Positions 1 through 9,373 of a stretch of DNA of 35,196 bases are shown one piece after another; within the stretch, counting starts at the first letter, position 1, and each line of letters opens with the position of its first letter. The stretch is taken from assembly GCA_028712175.1 (NCBI GenBank), contig JAQTQQ010000006.1, positions 57,226-92,421 of the forward strand. Reading direction: 5' to 3'. This DNA is from Candidatus Omnitrophota bacterium. Its GTDB lineage: Bacteria > Omnitrophota > Gorgyraeia > Gygaellales > Profunditerraquicolaceae. Made by a program: the position numbers and the translations under genes. The notes under the pieces were generated by a model. It was not told the DNA's origin. It saw only the letters and a list, made by a program, of their open reading frames with translations, and ran no database searches.

Positions 1-20
1 TATTTTATAACCGAAAAAAC

Positions 21-60
21 AAACTACAAGCTAAGAGCTACGAGCTAAAAACTAAATTAG
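21..60. repeat. Partial copy of heptamer-based interspersed element (site C), truncated by the window edge
   Basis: aaactacaagctaagagctacgagctaaaaactaaattag directly follows the carB stop. Same GAGCTAA/ACGAGCTAA units as at 1776-1882 and 11761-11874. Confidence 0.7.
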
Positions 61-61
61 C

Positions 62-1720
62 CTATTTTTCGTAGGTAGAATAGAAATAAGGAGTGTGCGC
101 CATAAACTCTGCGGCGCATGTATCAACCAACTTAAAATCCGCGGCTAAATCATACGTTTTTCTCAAATTACAAACTTCACTTTCCCCTAAAGATAAAAGT
201 TTGCCTAACTGCCTGTCACTAAACCCATATTCTTTGGCGCGCTTAAGCAACTCTTTTGAAACATCCCCTTTTGTGCCGAGCAATTCCTTTTCGCAATCAA
301 TAATCTCTTGAATATTGCGTAAAAACCATCGGTCAATTTTAGTTAATTCATAAATTTTTTCGATATCAACCCCTGCGCGGAAGGCATCACCGATATAAAA
401 AATTCTCTCAGCGTTAGGTTGTTTTAATTTCTTGTAAATTTTATCTAAAACCTCACCGTTGAGTTTAATATCTGAAGAGCTAAAAACTATGCTTTCAAGT
501 CCAAATTTCTTAATCTCTAAGGAACGCAGGCCTTTCTGCAAAGACTCTTTGAATGTGCGCCCAATAGACATCGCCTCGCCTACTGATTTCATGGAGACCC
601 CAAGGGTATTATCCGCTAACGCAAACTTCTCAAAAGTAAAACGTGGGATCTTAACCACGCAATAATCAATTGCCGGCTCAAAACAAGCAGGGGTCGAACG
701 GGTAATATCATTCGGGATCTCATCCAGCGTATAACCCACGGCAAGCTTAGCGGCAATCTTAGCGATAGGAAAACCCGTAGCTTTGGAAGCTAATGCGGAA
801 CTGCGGGAGACCCGCGGATTCATTTCGATAACTACCATTCTTCCTGTCTTCGGATTAACAGCAAACTGGATATTAGAACCACCTGTTTCAACGCCGATCT
901 CGCGGATACAGGCAATAGCGGCATCGCGCATCCGTTGATACTCCCTGTCTGTCAATGTCTGGATAGGGGCAACAGTAATACTATCTCCTGTATGTATACC
1001 CATAGGGTCAAAATTCTCAATACTGCAAATAATCACCACGTTATCTTTTAAATCGCGCATAACCTCGAGCTCAAATTCCTTCCAGCCAATTACAGATTCC
1101 TCGATCAGAATCTCATTAATCGGGCTAGATTCCAGGCCGCGCTTGGCCAAAACTTTAAATTCTTCCATATTGTAGGCAATTGACCCGCCGGCTCCGCCCA
1201 TAGTAAAACTGGGACGAATAATTAAAGGGAATTTGATCTTTCCTGCAGCATTAACCGCATCAGCTAGATTATAAGCCTGCTCGCTCTTAGGCAAATCAAG
1301 CCCGATCTTTTTCATCGCTGTTTTAAACTGCTTACGGTCCTCTCCTTTTTTAATCGCTTCTATGTTGGCTCCGATTGTTTCAACTTTATATTTTTTCAAT
1401 ACGCCTTTTTTCGCAAGCTCTACAGTCGTATTTAACGCAGTCTGCCCCCCAAGAGTAGGCAGAAGCGCATCCGGTTTTTCTCTGGCAATAATATCTTCCA
1501 CTATTTCGGAGGTTATCGGCTCAAGATAGGTCCTGTCGGCAACATCCGGATCCGTCATGATTGTTGCGGGATTAGAATTTACCAAGATTACCTTATAACC
1601 CTCCTGCTTTAAAACCTTGCAAGCCTGGGTACCAGAGTAATCAAATTCACAGGCCTGGCCTATAACAATAGGCCCGGAACCAATAATCAATATTTTTTTA
1701 ATGTCCGTCCTTTTAGGCAT
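62..1720 (-). CDS. carB: Carbamoyl-phosphate synthase large subunit, N-terminal half (split or truncated CarB)
   Basis: Translation [37 protein letters not shown]... is typical CarB. It ends at ...[21 protein letters not shown], which is the mid-point of a full-length (~1070 aa) CarB. Confidence 0.93.
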   Translation of the reverse strand: MPKRTDIKKILIIGSGPIVIGQACEFDYSGTQACKVLKQEGYKVILVNSNPATIMTDPDVADRTYLEPITSEIVEDIIAREKPDALLPTLGGQTALNTTVELAKKGVLKKYKVETIGANIEAIKKGEDRKQFKTAMKKIGLDLPKSEQAYNLADAVNAAGKIKFPLIIRPSFTMGGAGGSIAYNMEEFKVLAKRGLESSPINEILIEESVIGWKEFELEVMRDLKDNVVIICSIENFDPMGIHTGDSITVAPIQTLTDREYQRMRDAAIACIREIGVETGGSNIQFAVNPKTGRMVVIEMNPRVSRSSALASKATGFPIAKIAAKLAVGYTLDEIPNDITRSTPACFEPAIDYCVVKIPRFTFEKFALADNTLGVSMKSVGEAMSIGRTFKESLQKGLRSLEIKKFGLESIVFSSSDIKLNGEVLDKIYKKLKQPNAERIFYIGDAFRAGVDIEKIYELTKIDRWFLRNIQEIIDCEKELLGTKGDVSKELLKRAKEYGFSDRQLGKLLSLGESEVCNLRKTYDLAADFKLVDTCAAEFMAHTPYFYSTYEK

Positions 1721-1775
1721 TATTGTGTAATGTTAATAGTTACATGAACTAAGCCCTGTTTACCGATAGAATCTA

Positions 1776-1882
1776 TTTAGCTCTTAGCTCTTAGCTCTTA
1801 GCTCTTAGTGTTCACTGTAATCCCTTAAGGCTATATTGATAAATTTTCTACGGACTAAGACCTAAGAGCCAAGAACTAATTA
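1776..1882. repeat. Heptamer-based inverted-repeat element (site A), between carA and carB
   Basis: tttagctcttagctcttagctcttagctcttag at one end; ttttctacggactaagacctaagagccaagaactaatta at the other, running into the carA stop codon. Confidence 0.75.
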
Positions 1883-2968
1883 CTTTTTCGACCTTCTCAT
1901 CATTTCTATAAATTCATCGAATAAATAAACGGCATCATGCGGTCCGGGAGAAGCCTCGGGATGAAACTGGACGGAAAATAAAGGGAATTTTTTGTGGCGC
2001 AGGCCCTCCGCAGTCCCGTCATTTAAATTTACATGGGTAAGTTCAATATCTTTTTTATTTAATGAAGCAATATCTACGCAAAACCCATGGTTCTGGCTGG
2101 TTATAACAACTTTTTGCGTCCTTAGGTCTTTTACCGGGTGATTTGCCCCATGGTGTCCGAATTTAAGCTTATAGGTTTTACCTCCTAAGGCAAGTCCGGC
2201 TATCTGATGCCCAAGACAGATCCCAAAAATCGGCACCTTTCCGATTAAAGAGGCAACCGTCTTAACCAGATAATCTAGAGCCGATGGATCGCCGGGACCG
2301 TTAGAAAGCAATACTCCGTCGGGATTAAGCTTAAGTATTTCCTCTGCGGTTGCATAAGCAGGCACAACTATAATATCGCACTTTTTGCGCGCTAATTCTC
2401 TTAATGAATTCAACTTAACACCGCAATCTAAAATTATTACTTTAAATCTATTGCCTTTTACCTTTGCGTAAACATATTGTTTTTCGACAGTAACCTCTCT
2501 AACCAGATCCAAACCAATGAGCCCCCTGCTTTTTCTTACTTTATTAAGCAGGCTTTGAACGCTTGAATCCTGCGTAGATAAAACCGCTTTCATCGCGCCT
2601 TTTTCCCTAATATGAAGGGTCAATCTGCGGGTATCTATTCCTTCAATTGCCGGGATATTATTTTCCTTTAAATATTCACCCAGCTCCCGGTCATGCCTCC
2701 AGTTGCTTGCAAGCTTACTGTACTCCTTAACCACAAAACCTTCTAAAAAGGGTTTACGGCTCTCCGCATCCTCTGAATTAATACCGTAATTACCGATTAA
2801 AGGATAGGTCATTGCCACAATCTGGCCCTTATATGAAGGGTCAGTAATAATTTCCTGGTACCCGGCCATACTGGTATTAAAGACAATCTCGCCGTATGCC
2901 TCCGTGCTTGCGCCAAAAGAGGTTCCCTGAAATACCACGCCGTCTTCTAAAACAAGATGTGCCTGCAT
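1880..2968 (-). CDS. carA: Carbamoyl-phosphate synthase small subunit (glutamine amidotransferase)
   Basis: MQAHLVLEDGVVFQGTSFG...; class I GATase motif PIFGICLGHQIAGLALGGKTYKLKFGHHGANHPV; QFHPEASPGPHD. Confidence 0.97.
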   Translation of the reverse strand: MQAHLVLEDGVVFQGTSFGASTEAYGEIVFNTSMAGYQEIITDPSYKGQIVAMTYPLIGNYGINSEDAESRKPFLEGFVVKEYSKLASNWRHDRELGEYLKENNIPAIEGIDTRRLTLHIREKGAMKAVLSTQDSSVQSLLNKVRKSRGLIGLDLVREVTVEKQYVYAKVKGNRFKVIILDCGVKLNSLRELARKKCDIIVVPAYATAEEILKLNPDGVLLSNGPGDPSALDYLVKTVASLIGKVPIFGICLGHQIAGLALGGKTYKLKFGHHGANHPVKDLRTQKVVITSQNHGFCVDIASLNKKDIELTHVNLNDGTAEGLRHKKFPLFSVQFHPEASPGPHDAVYLFDEFIEMMRRSKK

Positions 2969-2970
2969 AA

Positions 2971-4572
2971 TTATTTTTTTTCAGCCGCAGCGCGGATAAA
3001 CTCCCTGAACAAAGGATGCGCCGCATCGGGTCTGGATTTAAATTCGGGGTGAAATTGAACAGCAATAAAAAAAGGATGATTTTTTAGCTCGACAATCTCA
3101 ACCAAATTTTTCTTCTTATAAATCCCTGAAAAAACAATTCCTTTAGCCTCAAGCTTACTGCGGAATTTATTATTAAACTCATACCTGTGGCGGTGCCGCT
3201 CAAAAATTAAGTTTTTCTGATAAACTCTTGAAGCCAGAGTATTCTTTTTTATTTCACAAGGATAAGCACCCAGCCGCATAGTCCCACCCATATCCTTAAC
3301 ATCTTTCTGCTCGCTCAAAAGGCTGATCACCGGGCTTTTAACCTTAGGATTAAACTCGGTAGAATTGGCTTCTTTTAAGGCGCATATAGAGCGCGCAAAA
3401 TCAACGACCGCACACTGCATCCCCAGGCAAATACCTAAAAAAGGAATTTTATTCTTGCGGGCAAAACCAATCGCCTTGATCTTACCCTCAATGCCGCGGG
3501 TACCAAACCCTCCGGGGACTAAAACCGCATCAACCCCCTTAAGCAGCTTTTCAGAGCCGAATTTTTCAATATCTTCGGAATCAATCTTTTTAACATCTAC
3601 TTTGACCTGGTTACTAATACCTCCATGGGTAATTGCCTCATAAATAGACTTATAAGCATCCTGCAAGCCGATATATTTGCCTACCACAGCAACCTGAACA
3701 GCTTTCTTAGGACTAAACATACGCTCTACTACATTCTTTTCCCAATCTTTCAGGTCTGATGGCTTGGAGATAAGCCCGAAATGGCTTAAGATTATTTCAT
3801 CCAAAATCTGCCCCTTAAAAACCAGCGGCACCTGATAAATCGACTCTACATCGCGCGACTCAATAACCGCTTCCTTCCTCACATTGCAGAATAAAGATAT
3901 CTTTTCTTTAACATCATCGGAAAGAGTTTTCTCAGTACGACAGATCAATATATCAGGCTGAATGCCAATTTCACGCAAAGTCTGTACGCTGTGCTGTGTT
4001 GGCTTGGTTTTAATTTCATCTGCAACTTTAATATAGGGAACCAATGTAAGATGGATATAGAGAACATTTTTCTCTCCGGCATCTAATTCAAATTGGCGTG
4101 CAGCCTCTAAGAACGGGAGGCTTTCGATATCGCCCACCGTTCCCCCCACCTCAATCAATACGATATCCGCACCGCTAACTAGAGCGACTTTCTTGACCCT
4201 ATCTTTTATTTCACCTGTAATATGGGGAATAACCTGAATAGTCTTGCCTAGATAATCACCTTTACGCTCGCGCAAAATTACCGCATTATAAACCTGGCCG
4301 GTAGTAGCGTTATTAAATTTGGTCATTGCGGCTTTCGTAAACCTCTCGTAATGGCCCAAATCTAGGTCGGTTTCTGCACCGTCATCAGTGACATAAACCT
4401 CCCCATGCTGATAGGGATTCATTGTGCCCGGATCAACATTAATGTAAGGGTCTAACTTCATCAATGTAATCTTAAGGCCGCGGGATTCCAGTATTTTACC
4501 GATAGAAGCAGAAGCTATCCCCTTACCCAGGCTTGAAATTACGCCACCAGTTATGAATATGTATTTTGCCAT
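2971..4572 (-). CDS. pyrG: CTP synthase
   Basis: [33 protein letters not shown]...; GATase motif [18 protein letters not shown]; full length, 533 aa. Confidence 0.98.
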   Translation of the reverse strand: MAKYIFITGGVISSLGKGIASASIGKILESRGLKITLMKLDPYINVDPGTMNPYQHGEVYVTDDGAETDLDLGHYERFTKAAMTKFNNATTGQVYNAVILRERKGDYLGKTIQVIPHITGEIKDRVKKVALVSGADIVLIEVGGTVGDIESLPFLEAARQFELDAGEKNVLYIHLTLVPYIKVADEIKTKPTQHSVQTLREIGIQPDILICRTEKTLSDDVKEKISLFCNVRKEAVIESRDVESIYQVPLVFKGQILDEIILSHFGLISKPSDLKDWEKNVVERMFSPKKAVQVAVVGKYIGLQDAYKSIYEAITHGGISNQVKVDVKKIDSEDIEKFGSEKLLKGVDAVLVPGGFGTRGIEGKIKAIGFARKNKIPFLGICLGMQCAVVDFARSICALKEANSTEFNPKVKSPVISLLSEQKDVKDMGGTMRLGAYPCEIKKNTLASRVYQKNLIFERHRHRYEFNNKFRSKLEAKGIVFSGIYKKKNLVEIVELKNHPFFIAVQFHPEFKSRPDAAHPLFREFIRAAAEKK

Positions 4573-4584
4573 TTTTTACATAGA

Positions 4585-4625
4585 AAAGGCGCTTAGTGCC
4601 GACTATCTGGCCTCTAAACGCCTTT
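4585..4625 (-). promoter_or_regulatory. 5'-UTR hairpin of the pyrG-carA-carB transcript
   Basis: aaaggcgcttag (4585-4596) pairs with ctaaacgccttt (4614-4625): 12 positions with one G-T type mismatch. Followed on the minus strand by a short T run (CCTTTTC) just before pyrG ATG. Confidence 0.55.
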
Positions 4626-4634
4626 GTTTGAATA

Positions 4635-4662
4635 AATATACCATACCACATGGAAATGTCAA
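4635..4662 (-). promoter_or_regulatory. Sigma70-type promoter for pyrG operon
   Basis: Minus strand TTGACA (4662-4657), N16, TATATT (4640-4635), with TG one base before the -10. Confidence 0.65.
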
Positions 4663-4681
4663 CCTATTTTTGCCTGGCGTT

Positions 4682-6016
4682 TTAACGGCCAAGAGCAAGA
4701 TATTCTTTACCCTCCTTCCAGGGATTAAGATAACGTTCAATGTTTATCTCTTCTTTCAACAGATTAACCGAACGTCTTTTTTCCGCAGGGGCAACTATTT
4801 CAACTATCGGCCGCTGAATATCAGATTCATTCTGTCCGGTAACCAATGCAATACTTCCGTCACTTAATTCAACTACTGAACCAACCGGCCAAAGGCCCAT
4901 ATACCGGAAGAATTTATCCAAGAGACCCTGGTCAAAAGAACTGCCTTTTTCTTTATTCATTATGTTATACACTACATCCGGGGAATAATCCTGTTTATAG
5001 CCGCGCCTTTGTGAAAGGGCATCATAAACATCGCAGATAGAAACAATTTCCGAGGCTATATGCTGTTTTTTTAAAAGAGGCAAGCGGGGATATCCGGAAG
5101 AATCATATTTCAAATGATGTTCAAAACTGGTCACGACCGGCAAAATACCCATGGTGTCAACATACTTAAGCATAATCTCTGCGCCCAAAAATGTATGGCT
5201 TTTAATACGGCTAAATTCCTGCTCCGTAAGCTTCCCGGCTTTATGCAATAATTTACGCGAAATGAACAATTTACCGATATCATGGAATATCGCAGCCATG
5301 CCGATATTTAAAACATTTGTCTTATCAAAACCGAGGCGGGAAGAAAAAAACATAGAAAAAATAGCCACGTTAAGCATGTGCATATAAGTTTCCATGTCAT
5401 ACCTCTTCATTGTAGCCAATTTAAGCAGCTCATAACGCTGTGTACTTAAGTTTTCCAAAATGTTGCTTAAAGAAAACCTAAGCGCCAAATGGTCAATCTT
5501 CTCGGCATTAAGCACCCCGTTTAAAGCCTGGTCAATCTTTTTAGCGGAAGAATCGTAAAGATCTATCTGTCCGGAAGAAAGAGAGCCTTTAGTCTCTTTA
5601 TTGTCATTAATTTTAAGTTTTCCTACGCTGATATGTTCAACCTGCACAAGGCTAAACGCATCCTGCGGGTCAGTTTTAAAATCTTCTTTGGGCCGGGCAA
5701 TAAAATCCATGAATAACCGTAGTTCCTCTTTATTCAGCCCACGGTAGAATGCCAACCTTTCGATATTCCTTTCCTTTAAATAAAGAATTGCCGGGCGCAA
5801 AAGCTTTCCCAAATCAAAGAGGATTTCTTTTTCAAATGCCAGTTCCTCTCCGATTATCCCGACAACTATCTCTTGGCGGTCCACTAAAGCATCGCTAAAA
5901 ACAATATAAGCGTTGTCCAGAGATTTCTCAAACATCGGGTGGGCCGGGCCATACATCTTAACACTCTGCAAGCAATTAAGCAGACTCTGAAAAGCAGTTT
6001 CGACTTTAGAGAACAT
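4682..6016 (-). CDS. HD-GYP-type phosphohydrolase domain protein with conserved N-terminal sensor-like domain
   Basis: AAIFHDIGKLFISRKLLHKAGKLTEQEFSRIKSHTFLGAEIM...SFEHHLKYDSSGYPRLP...VSICDVYDALSQRRGYK: HD motif and GYP-like motif. N-terminal ~130 aa resembles that of the upstream 652 aa protein. Confidence 0.85.
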   Translation of the reverse strand: MFSKVETAFQSLLNCLQSVKMYGPAHPMFEKSLDNAYIVFSDALVDRQEIVVGIIGEELAFEKEILFDLGKLLRPAILYLKERNIERLAFYRGLNKEELRLFMDFIARPKEDFKTDPQDAFSLVQVEHISVGKLKINDNKETKGSLSSGQIDLYDSSAKKIDQALNGVLNAEKIDHLALRFSLSNILENLSTQRYELLKLATMKRYDMETYMHMLNVAIFSMFFSSRLGFDKTNVLNIGMAAIFHDIGKLFISRKLLHKAGKLTEQEFSRIKSHTFLGAEIMLKYVDTMGILPVVTSFEHHLKYDSSGYPRLPLLKKQHIASEIVSICDVYDALSQRRGYKQDYSPDVVYNIMNKEKGSSFDQGLLDKFFRYMGLWPVGSVVELSDGSIALVTGQNESDIQRPIVEIVAPAEKRRSVNLLKEEINIERYLNPWKEGKEYLALGR

Positions 6017-7964
6017 TCCACTCCTTTAGGATTTGTTTTGCTTTGTTGCGTAATTGGATATTCCAGAAAAACCTCTTGCCGCTTAAATCCCGGATACCTT
6101 CTGCGGCCTCAGTAAAACCTAATTCGTAAACTATCTGCATATTTTCAATAAGAAACTTGTTTTTTGTGCCGAAAGGACTGGGAATTTTAAATAATAAATT
6201 TAAAACTGTTCCTTTGGCTTGAGGGTCCAGCATAAGAACGGAATAGATAGCCTTTCTAAGCGCAAATGAATCCGTATTTAATTGTTGTATAAGAAAAGCG
6301 GTATCGGCTTTTTTCAGCCTGCGCATAACATTCAAAGCATCCAATTTAATCAATTCGTTAGCGGAGGAATAGATATGTTCAAGAAGTTCTAAGCTTTCAG
6401 GTATATCAAACTGGCTGAGCGCCTTAACCAAATTTGAGAGAAACTCCATATCCTGCAACTTCTGGGACAATCTTTCATGAAAGATGCCCAAGTTACCCGG
6501 GAAAAGTTTAAAGAATAAAGTTAACACCTGTTTATTGATTTTTCCATAATTAAATATCTTATCCAAATAATAATTAAGATCATACGCAGACTGAGAAATC
6601 ATCTCGGTTAAAAACTCCTGCTCGAAAGAAAGGGATTTGTTGAAAATAATATTTTCAACAAAAGCAGAGAACTTGTTTTCAAGTTCAATGCACGCACCTA
6701 CCCCTTCTTTCTTGCTTTTAACCAGCTGATCATATAAGTCTTTTAGAAAAGCGTTGTCATTGCTTTCAAACGCAGGAACAAATTCTTTTTCTATCATCTG
6801 CGAAACCAGCTTCAAGCTATCTTCCTCTTTTTCGATCGAAAGCATGCTTAAGATTATATAGCGGTAATTTTCCTTAAGCGTTTCCTGGTCAAAAGACAAC
6901 ACCCCGCTTGAAGAAACGTTTTTAATCAAGGATTCAAGTATATTGCGATATACAGCCGAAGCCTGATCGTTTTGGCTGGTTTTCACTAAATCCTGGATTT
7001 TCTTTGCCAGATGAGGATTCTCCGTTAACTGCTGCGATTGGCCTGCCTGATTCAACAGGCCTTCGGCAATCTTAGGCTGGTCTTTCTGCTCAGAGATTTT
7101 CGAGAAAAGCTGTAAACTTAAGGCGTCAAAATCATCCTCATGCGTTAACCCCTCCCAGAGAATGGCACTAAGATCTTCATTGCTTAAGTCTTTAAAAACC
7201 GGTTTAAATTTTTCAATTTTATCCCCACCAAGTGATTTTCTATGATGTAAAAGCCACTGAAATGTCTCTTTTGAGCATTTTGAAAATTTTTCGCTGCCTT
7301 TCTCTTTTAAAGAACTCAAAAATTCGCCGATATTGGCAAGGGCCTCATCGTTACCGATAATATCTTGTTCTGCGGAACGCTTGATAAAATTTCCAAAATC
7401 ATCGGCTGCCCTATTTAACTCGTAAGTATTATTAGAACGCACTGCTTCTTTAAGCATATAGCTCCAAATATCCGTACATTCCTGGCCGGCCTCCTCTAAA
7501 AAAGCGGAATAATCCAGCTCCTCTATAATCAAATGCGGGGATTGCTGTTTTTTAAGAATAGAGTTAACGCCACCGTTTTTAAAAATATCTTTCGGGGACA
7601 TGGAGATAACGGAAAAAAAGCCAATTAACTCCGCGATGGTTGCATTATCTCTAATTTCAATGCTTTTGATTTTACGCTGATGGAACAAACGGGCTAGTTC
7701 ATCATAAAAACCGACCTTGGTCAGGTTTTTCCCGTCAACAACAAGGGCCAGGTTAGTTACACCGATCTTAAGCGGATTTAAACTAATAAGCGTACTTTCC
7801 AATTTAGACTTAAAATTTTCGACTGATTTGATAAAATAGGGATGGTCTTTGGAATAAGAAAATGAGTTGGTAAGGGCAACCTTAAAGCTGCGGAAAAAAT
7901 CTTCGATAACCTCTTCTTTATTATTCACAAATATTATTTTACAACCTAACGGCGGAGCTTGCAA
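6006..7964 (-). CDS. HEAT-like helical repeat protein of unknown function (true start probably GTG near 7928)
   Basis: 652 aa ORF overlapping the HD-GYP gene by 11 bp. Leucine/helix-rich C-terminal part (ESLELLEHIYSSANELIKLDALNVMRRLKKADTAFLIQQLNTDSFALRKAIYSVL). Confidence 0.7.
   Translation of the reverse strand: MQAPPLGCKIIFVNNKEEVIEDFFRSFKVALTNSFSYSKDHPYFIKSVENFKSKLESTLISLNPLKIGVTNLALVVDGKNLTKVGFYDELARLFHQRKIKSIEIRDNATIAELIGFFSVISMSPKDIFKNGGVNSILKKQQSPHLIIEELDYSAFLEEAGQECTDIWSYMLKEAVRSNNTYELNRAADDFGNFIKRSAEQDIIGNDEALANIGEFLSSLKEKGSEKFSKCSKETFQWLLHHRKSLGGDKIEKFKPVFKDLSNEDLSAILWEGLTHEDDFDALSLQLFSKISEQKDQPKIAEGLLNQAGQSQQLTENPHLAKKIQDLVKTSQNDQASAVYRNILESLIKNVSSSGVLSFDQETLKENYRYIILSMLSIEKEEDSLKLVSQMIEKEFVPAFESNDNAFLKDLYDQLVKSKKEGVGACIELENKFSAFVENIIFNKSLSFEQEFLTEMISQSAYDLNYYLDKIFNYGKINKQVLTLFFKLFPGNLGIFHERLSQKLQDMEFLSNLVKALSQFDIPESLELLEHIYSSANELIKLDALNVMRRLKKADTAFLIQQLNTDSFALRKAIYSVLMLDPQAKGTVLNLLFKIPSPFGTKNKFLIENMQIVYELGFTEAAEGIRDLSGKRFFWNIQLRNKAKQILKEWNVL
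7936..7964 (-). promoter_or_regulatory. Candidate promoter for the HEAT-like/HD-GYP pair
   Basis: Minus strand TTGCAA (7964-7959), N17, TAAAAT (7941-7936). Confidence 0.45.
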
Positions 7965-7982
7965 CTAGTATTATAAATAAAC

Positions 7983-8009
7983 AGCGCCCCGGACGTATTC
8001 CGGGGCGCT
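7983..8009 (-). terminator. Intrinsic-type terminator downstream of gdhA
   Basis: Perfect 11-bp stem agcgccccgga/tccggggcgct with 5-nt loop. On the minus strand it is followed by the T-rich GTTTATTTATAA. Confidence 0.75.
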
Positions 8010-8033
8010 TAAAGGTAAACTTAACGGCTTAAA

Positions 8034-9371
8034 TTACACCAAACCCTGATCGAGCATGGCATCTGCTACTTTGACAAAACCGGCGATATTGGCTCCGTTA
8101 ACGTAGTTAACATACCCTGACTCTTTACCATATTTAACGCATTGCTGATGTATAGCAATCATTATATCGTGCAGCCTTCTATCCACCTCTTCACGGGTCC
8201 AAGAAAGCCTCAGGCTGTTCTGGCTCATTTCAAGGCCTGATGTGGCAACGCCGCCGGCATTTGAAGCTTTGCCCGGTGCATAAAGTATTTTTGCCTTCTG
8301 AAAAACCTCTACCCCTTGAGGAGTCGTCGGCATATTTGCGCCTTCGCCGATTGCAATACATCCATTTTTTACTAAAGCCCTGGCATCACTTTCATCTATC
8401 TCATTTTGAGTAGCAGAAGGGAACGCCACATCGCATTTCACATTCCACGGCCTTTGTTTCTCAAAAAACTTACAGTTAAATTCCTTGGCGCATTCCTTAA
8501 TCCTGCCGCGCTTGACATTCTTTAACTGCAGTACACAGTTCAACTCTTTACTATCAATACCGTCTTTATCATAAATATAACCGTCGGAATCAGAGAGCGT
8601 GACTACCTTAGCGCCCATTTGAATAAGTTTCTCAACCGTATATTGGGCAACATTACCCGAACCGGATACCGCACAAATTTTTCCTTTTAATGAATCACCT
8701 TTGGTCTTAAGCATTTCTTCCACGAAATATACACAGCCGTAACCGGTAGCCTCGGGCCGGATTAAACTTCCTCCCCAATTAAGCCCCTTGCCTGTAAGAA
8801 CCCCGGTAAATTCATTACGTAACCTTTTATACTGGCCAAAGAGGTACCCTATTTCACGCCCGCCTACACCGATATCTCCGGCAGGGACATCCGTATTCTG
8901 GCCGATGTGCCTGGAAAGCTCTGTCATAAAACTTTGGCAGAACTTCATTACCTCGTTATCCGATTTTCCTTTAGGATCAAAATCTGACCCGCCTTTTCCA
9001 CCACCCATAGGTAAAGTGGTGAGCGCATTTTTAAAAACCTGCTCAAATGCTAAAAATTTTAATATACCTAAATTCACACTGGGATGGAAACGCAAACCGC
9101 CTTTATATGGCCCAATGGCACTATTCATTTCAATACGAAACCCACGGTTAATTTGAATTTCTCCTTGGTCATCAAGCCAGGGAACGCGGAATATTATTGT
9201 CCTTTCAGGCTCGATCATCTTCTCCAGAATCTTGGCCTTCTGGTATTTAGGGTTTTTCTCGATAAAAGGCATTACTGATTCGACAACCTCTCTTACCGCC
9301 TGATGAAATTCCGTTTCTCCGGGATTTCTTCTTGCCACTAAATCCATAAAATCTTCAATTTTTTTTGACAT
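8034..9371 (-). CDS. gdhA: Glutamate dehydrogenase
   Basis: 445 aa; FRVPWLDDQGEIQINRGFRIEMNSAIGPYKGGLRFHPSVNLGILKFLAFEQVFKNALTTLPMGGGKGGSDFDPKGKSD is the hexameric Glu/Leu dehydrogenase signature. Confidence 0.97.
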   Translation of the reverse strand: MSKKIEDFMDLVARRNPGETEFHQAVREVVESVMPFIEKNPKYQKAKILEKMIEPERTIIFRVPWLDDQGEIQINRGFRIEMNSAIGPYKGGLRFHPSVNLGILKFLAFEQVFKNALTTLPMGGGKGGSDFDPKGKSDNEVMKFCQSFMTELSRHIGQNTDVPAGDIGVGGREIGYLFGQYKRLRNEFTGVLTGKGLNWGGSLIRPEATGYGCVYFVEEMLKTKGDSLKGKICAVSGSGNVAQYTVEKLIQMGAKVVTLSDSDGYIYDKDGIDSKELNCVLQLKNVKRGRIKECAKEFNCKFFEKQRPWNVKCDVAFPSATQNEIDESDARALVKNGCIAIGEGANMPTTPQGVEVFQKAKILYAPGKASNAGGVATSGLEMSQNSLRLSWTREEVDRRLHDIMIAIHQQCVKYGKESGYVNYVNGANIAGFVKVADAMLDQGLV

Positions 9372-9373
9372 CC

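Noticed and set aside
7911-7930. TTCACAA half-site near the HEAT-like gene as a second Rex site
   Set aside because: Only one half matches; the partner half (roughly CTTCTTT) does not resemble TTGTGAA/TTGTTAA.
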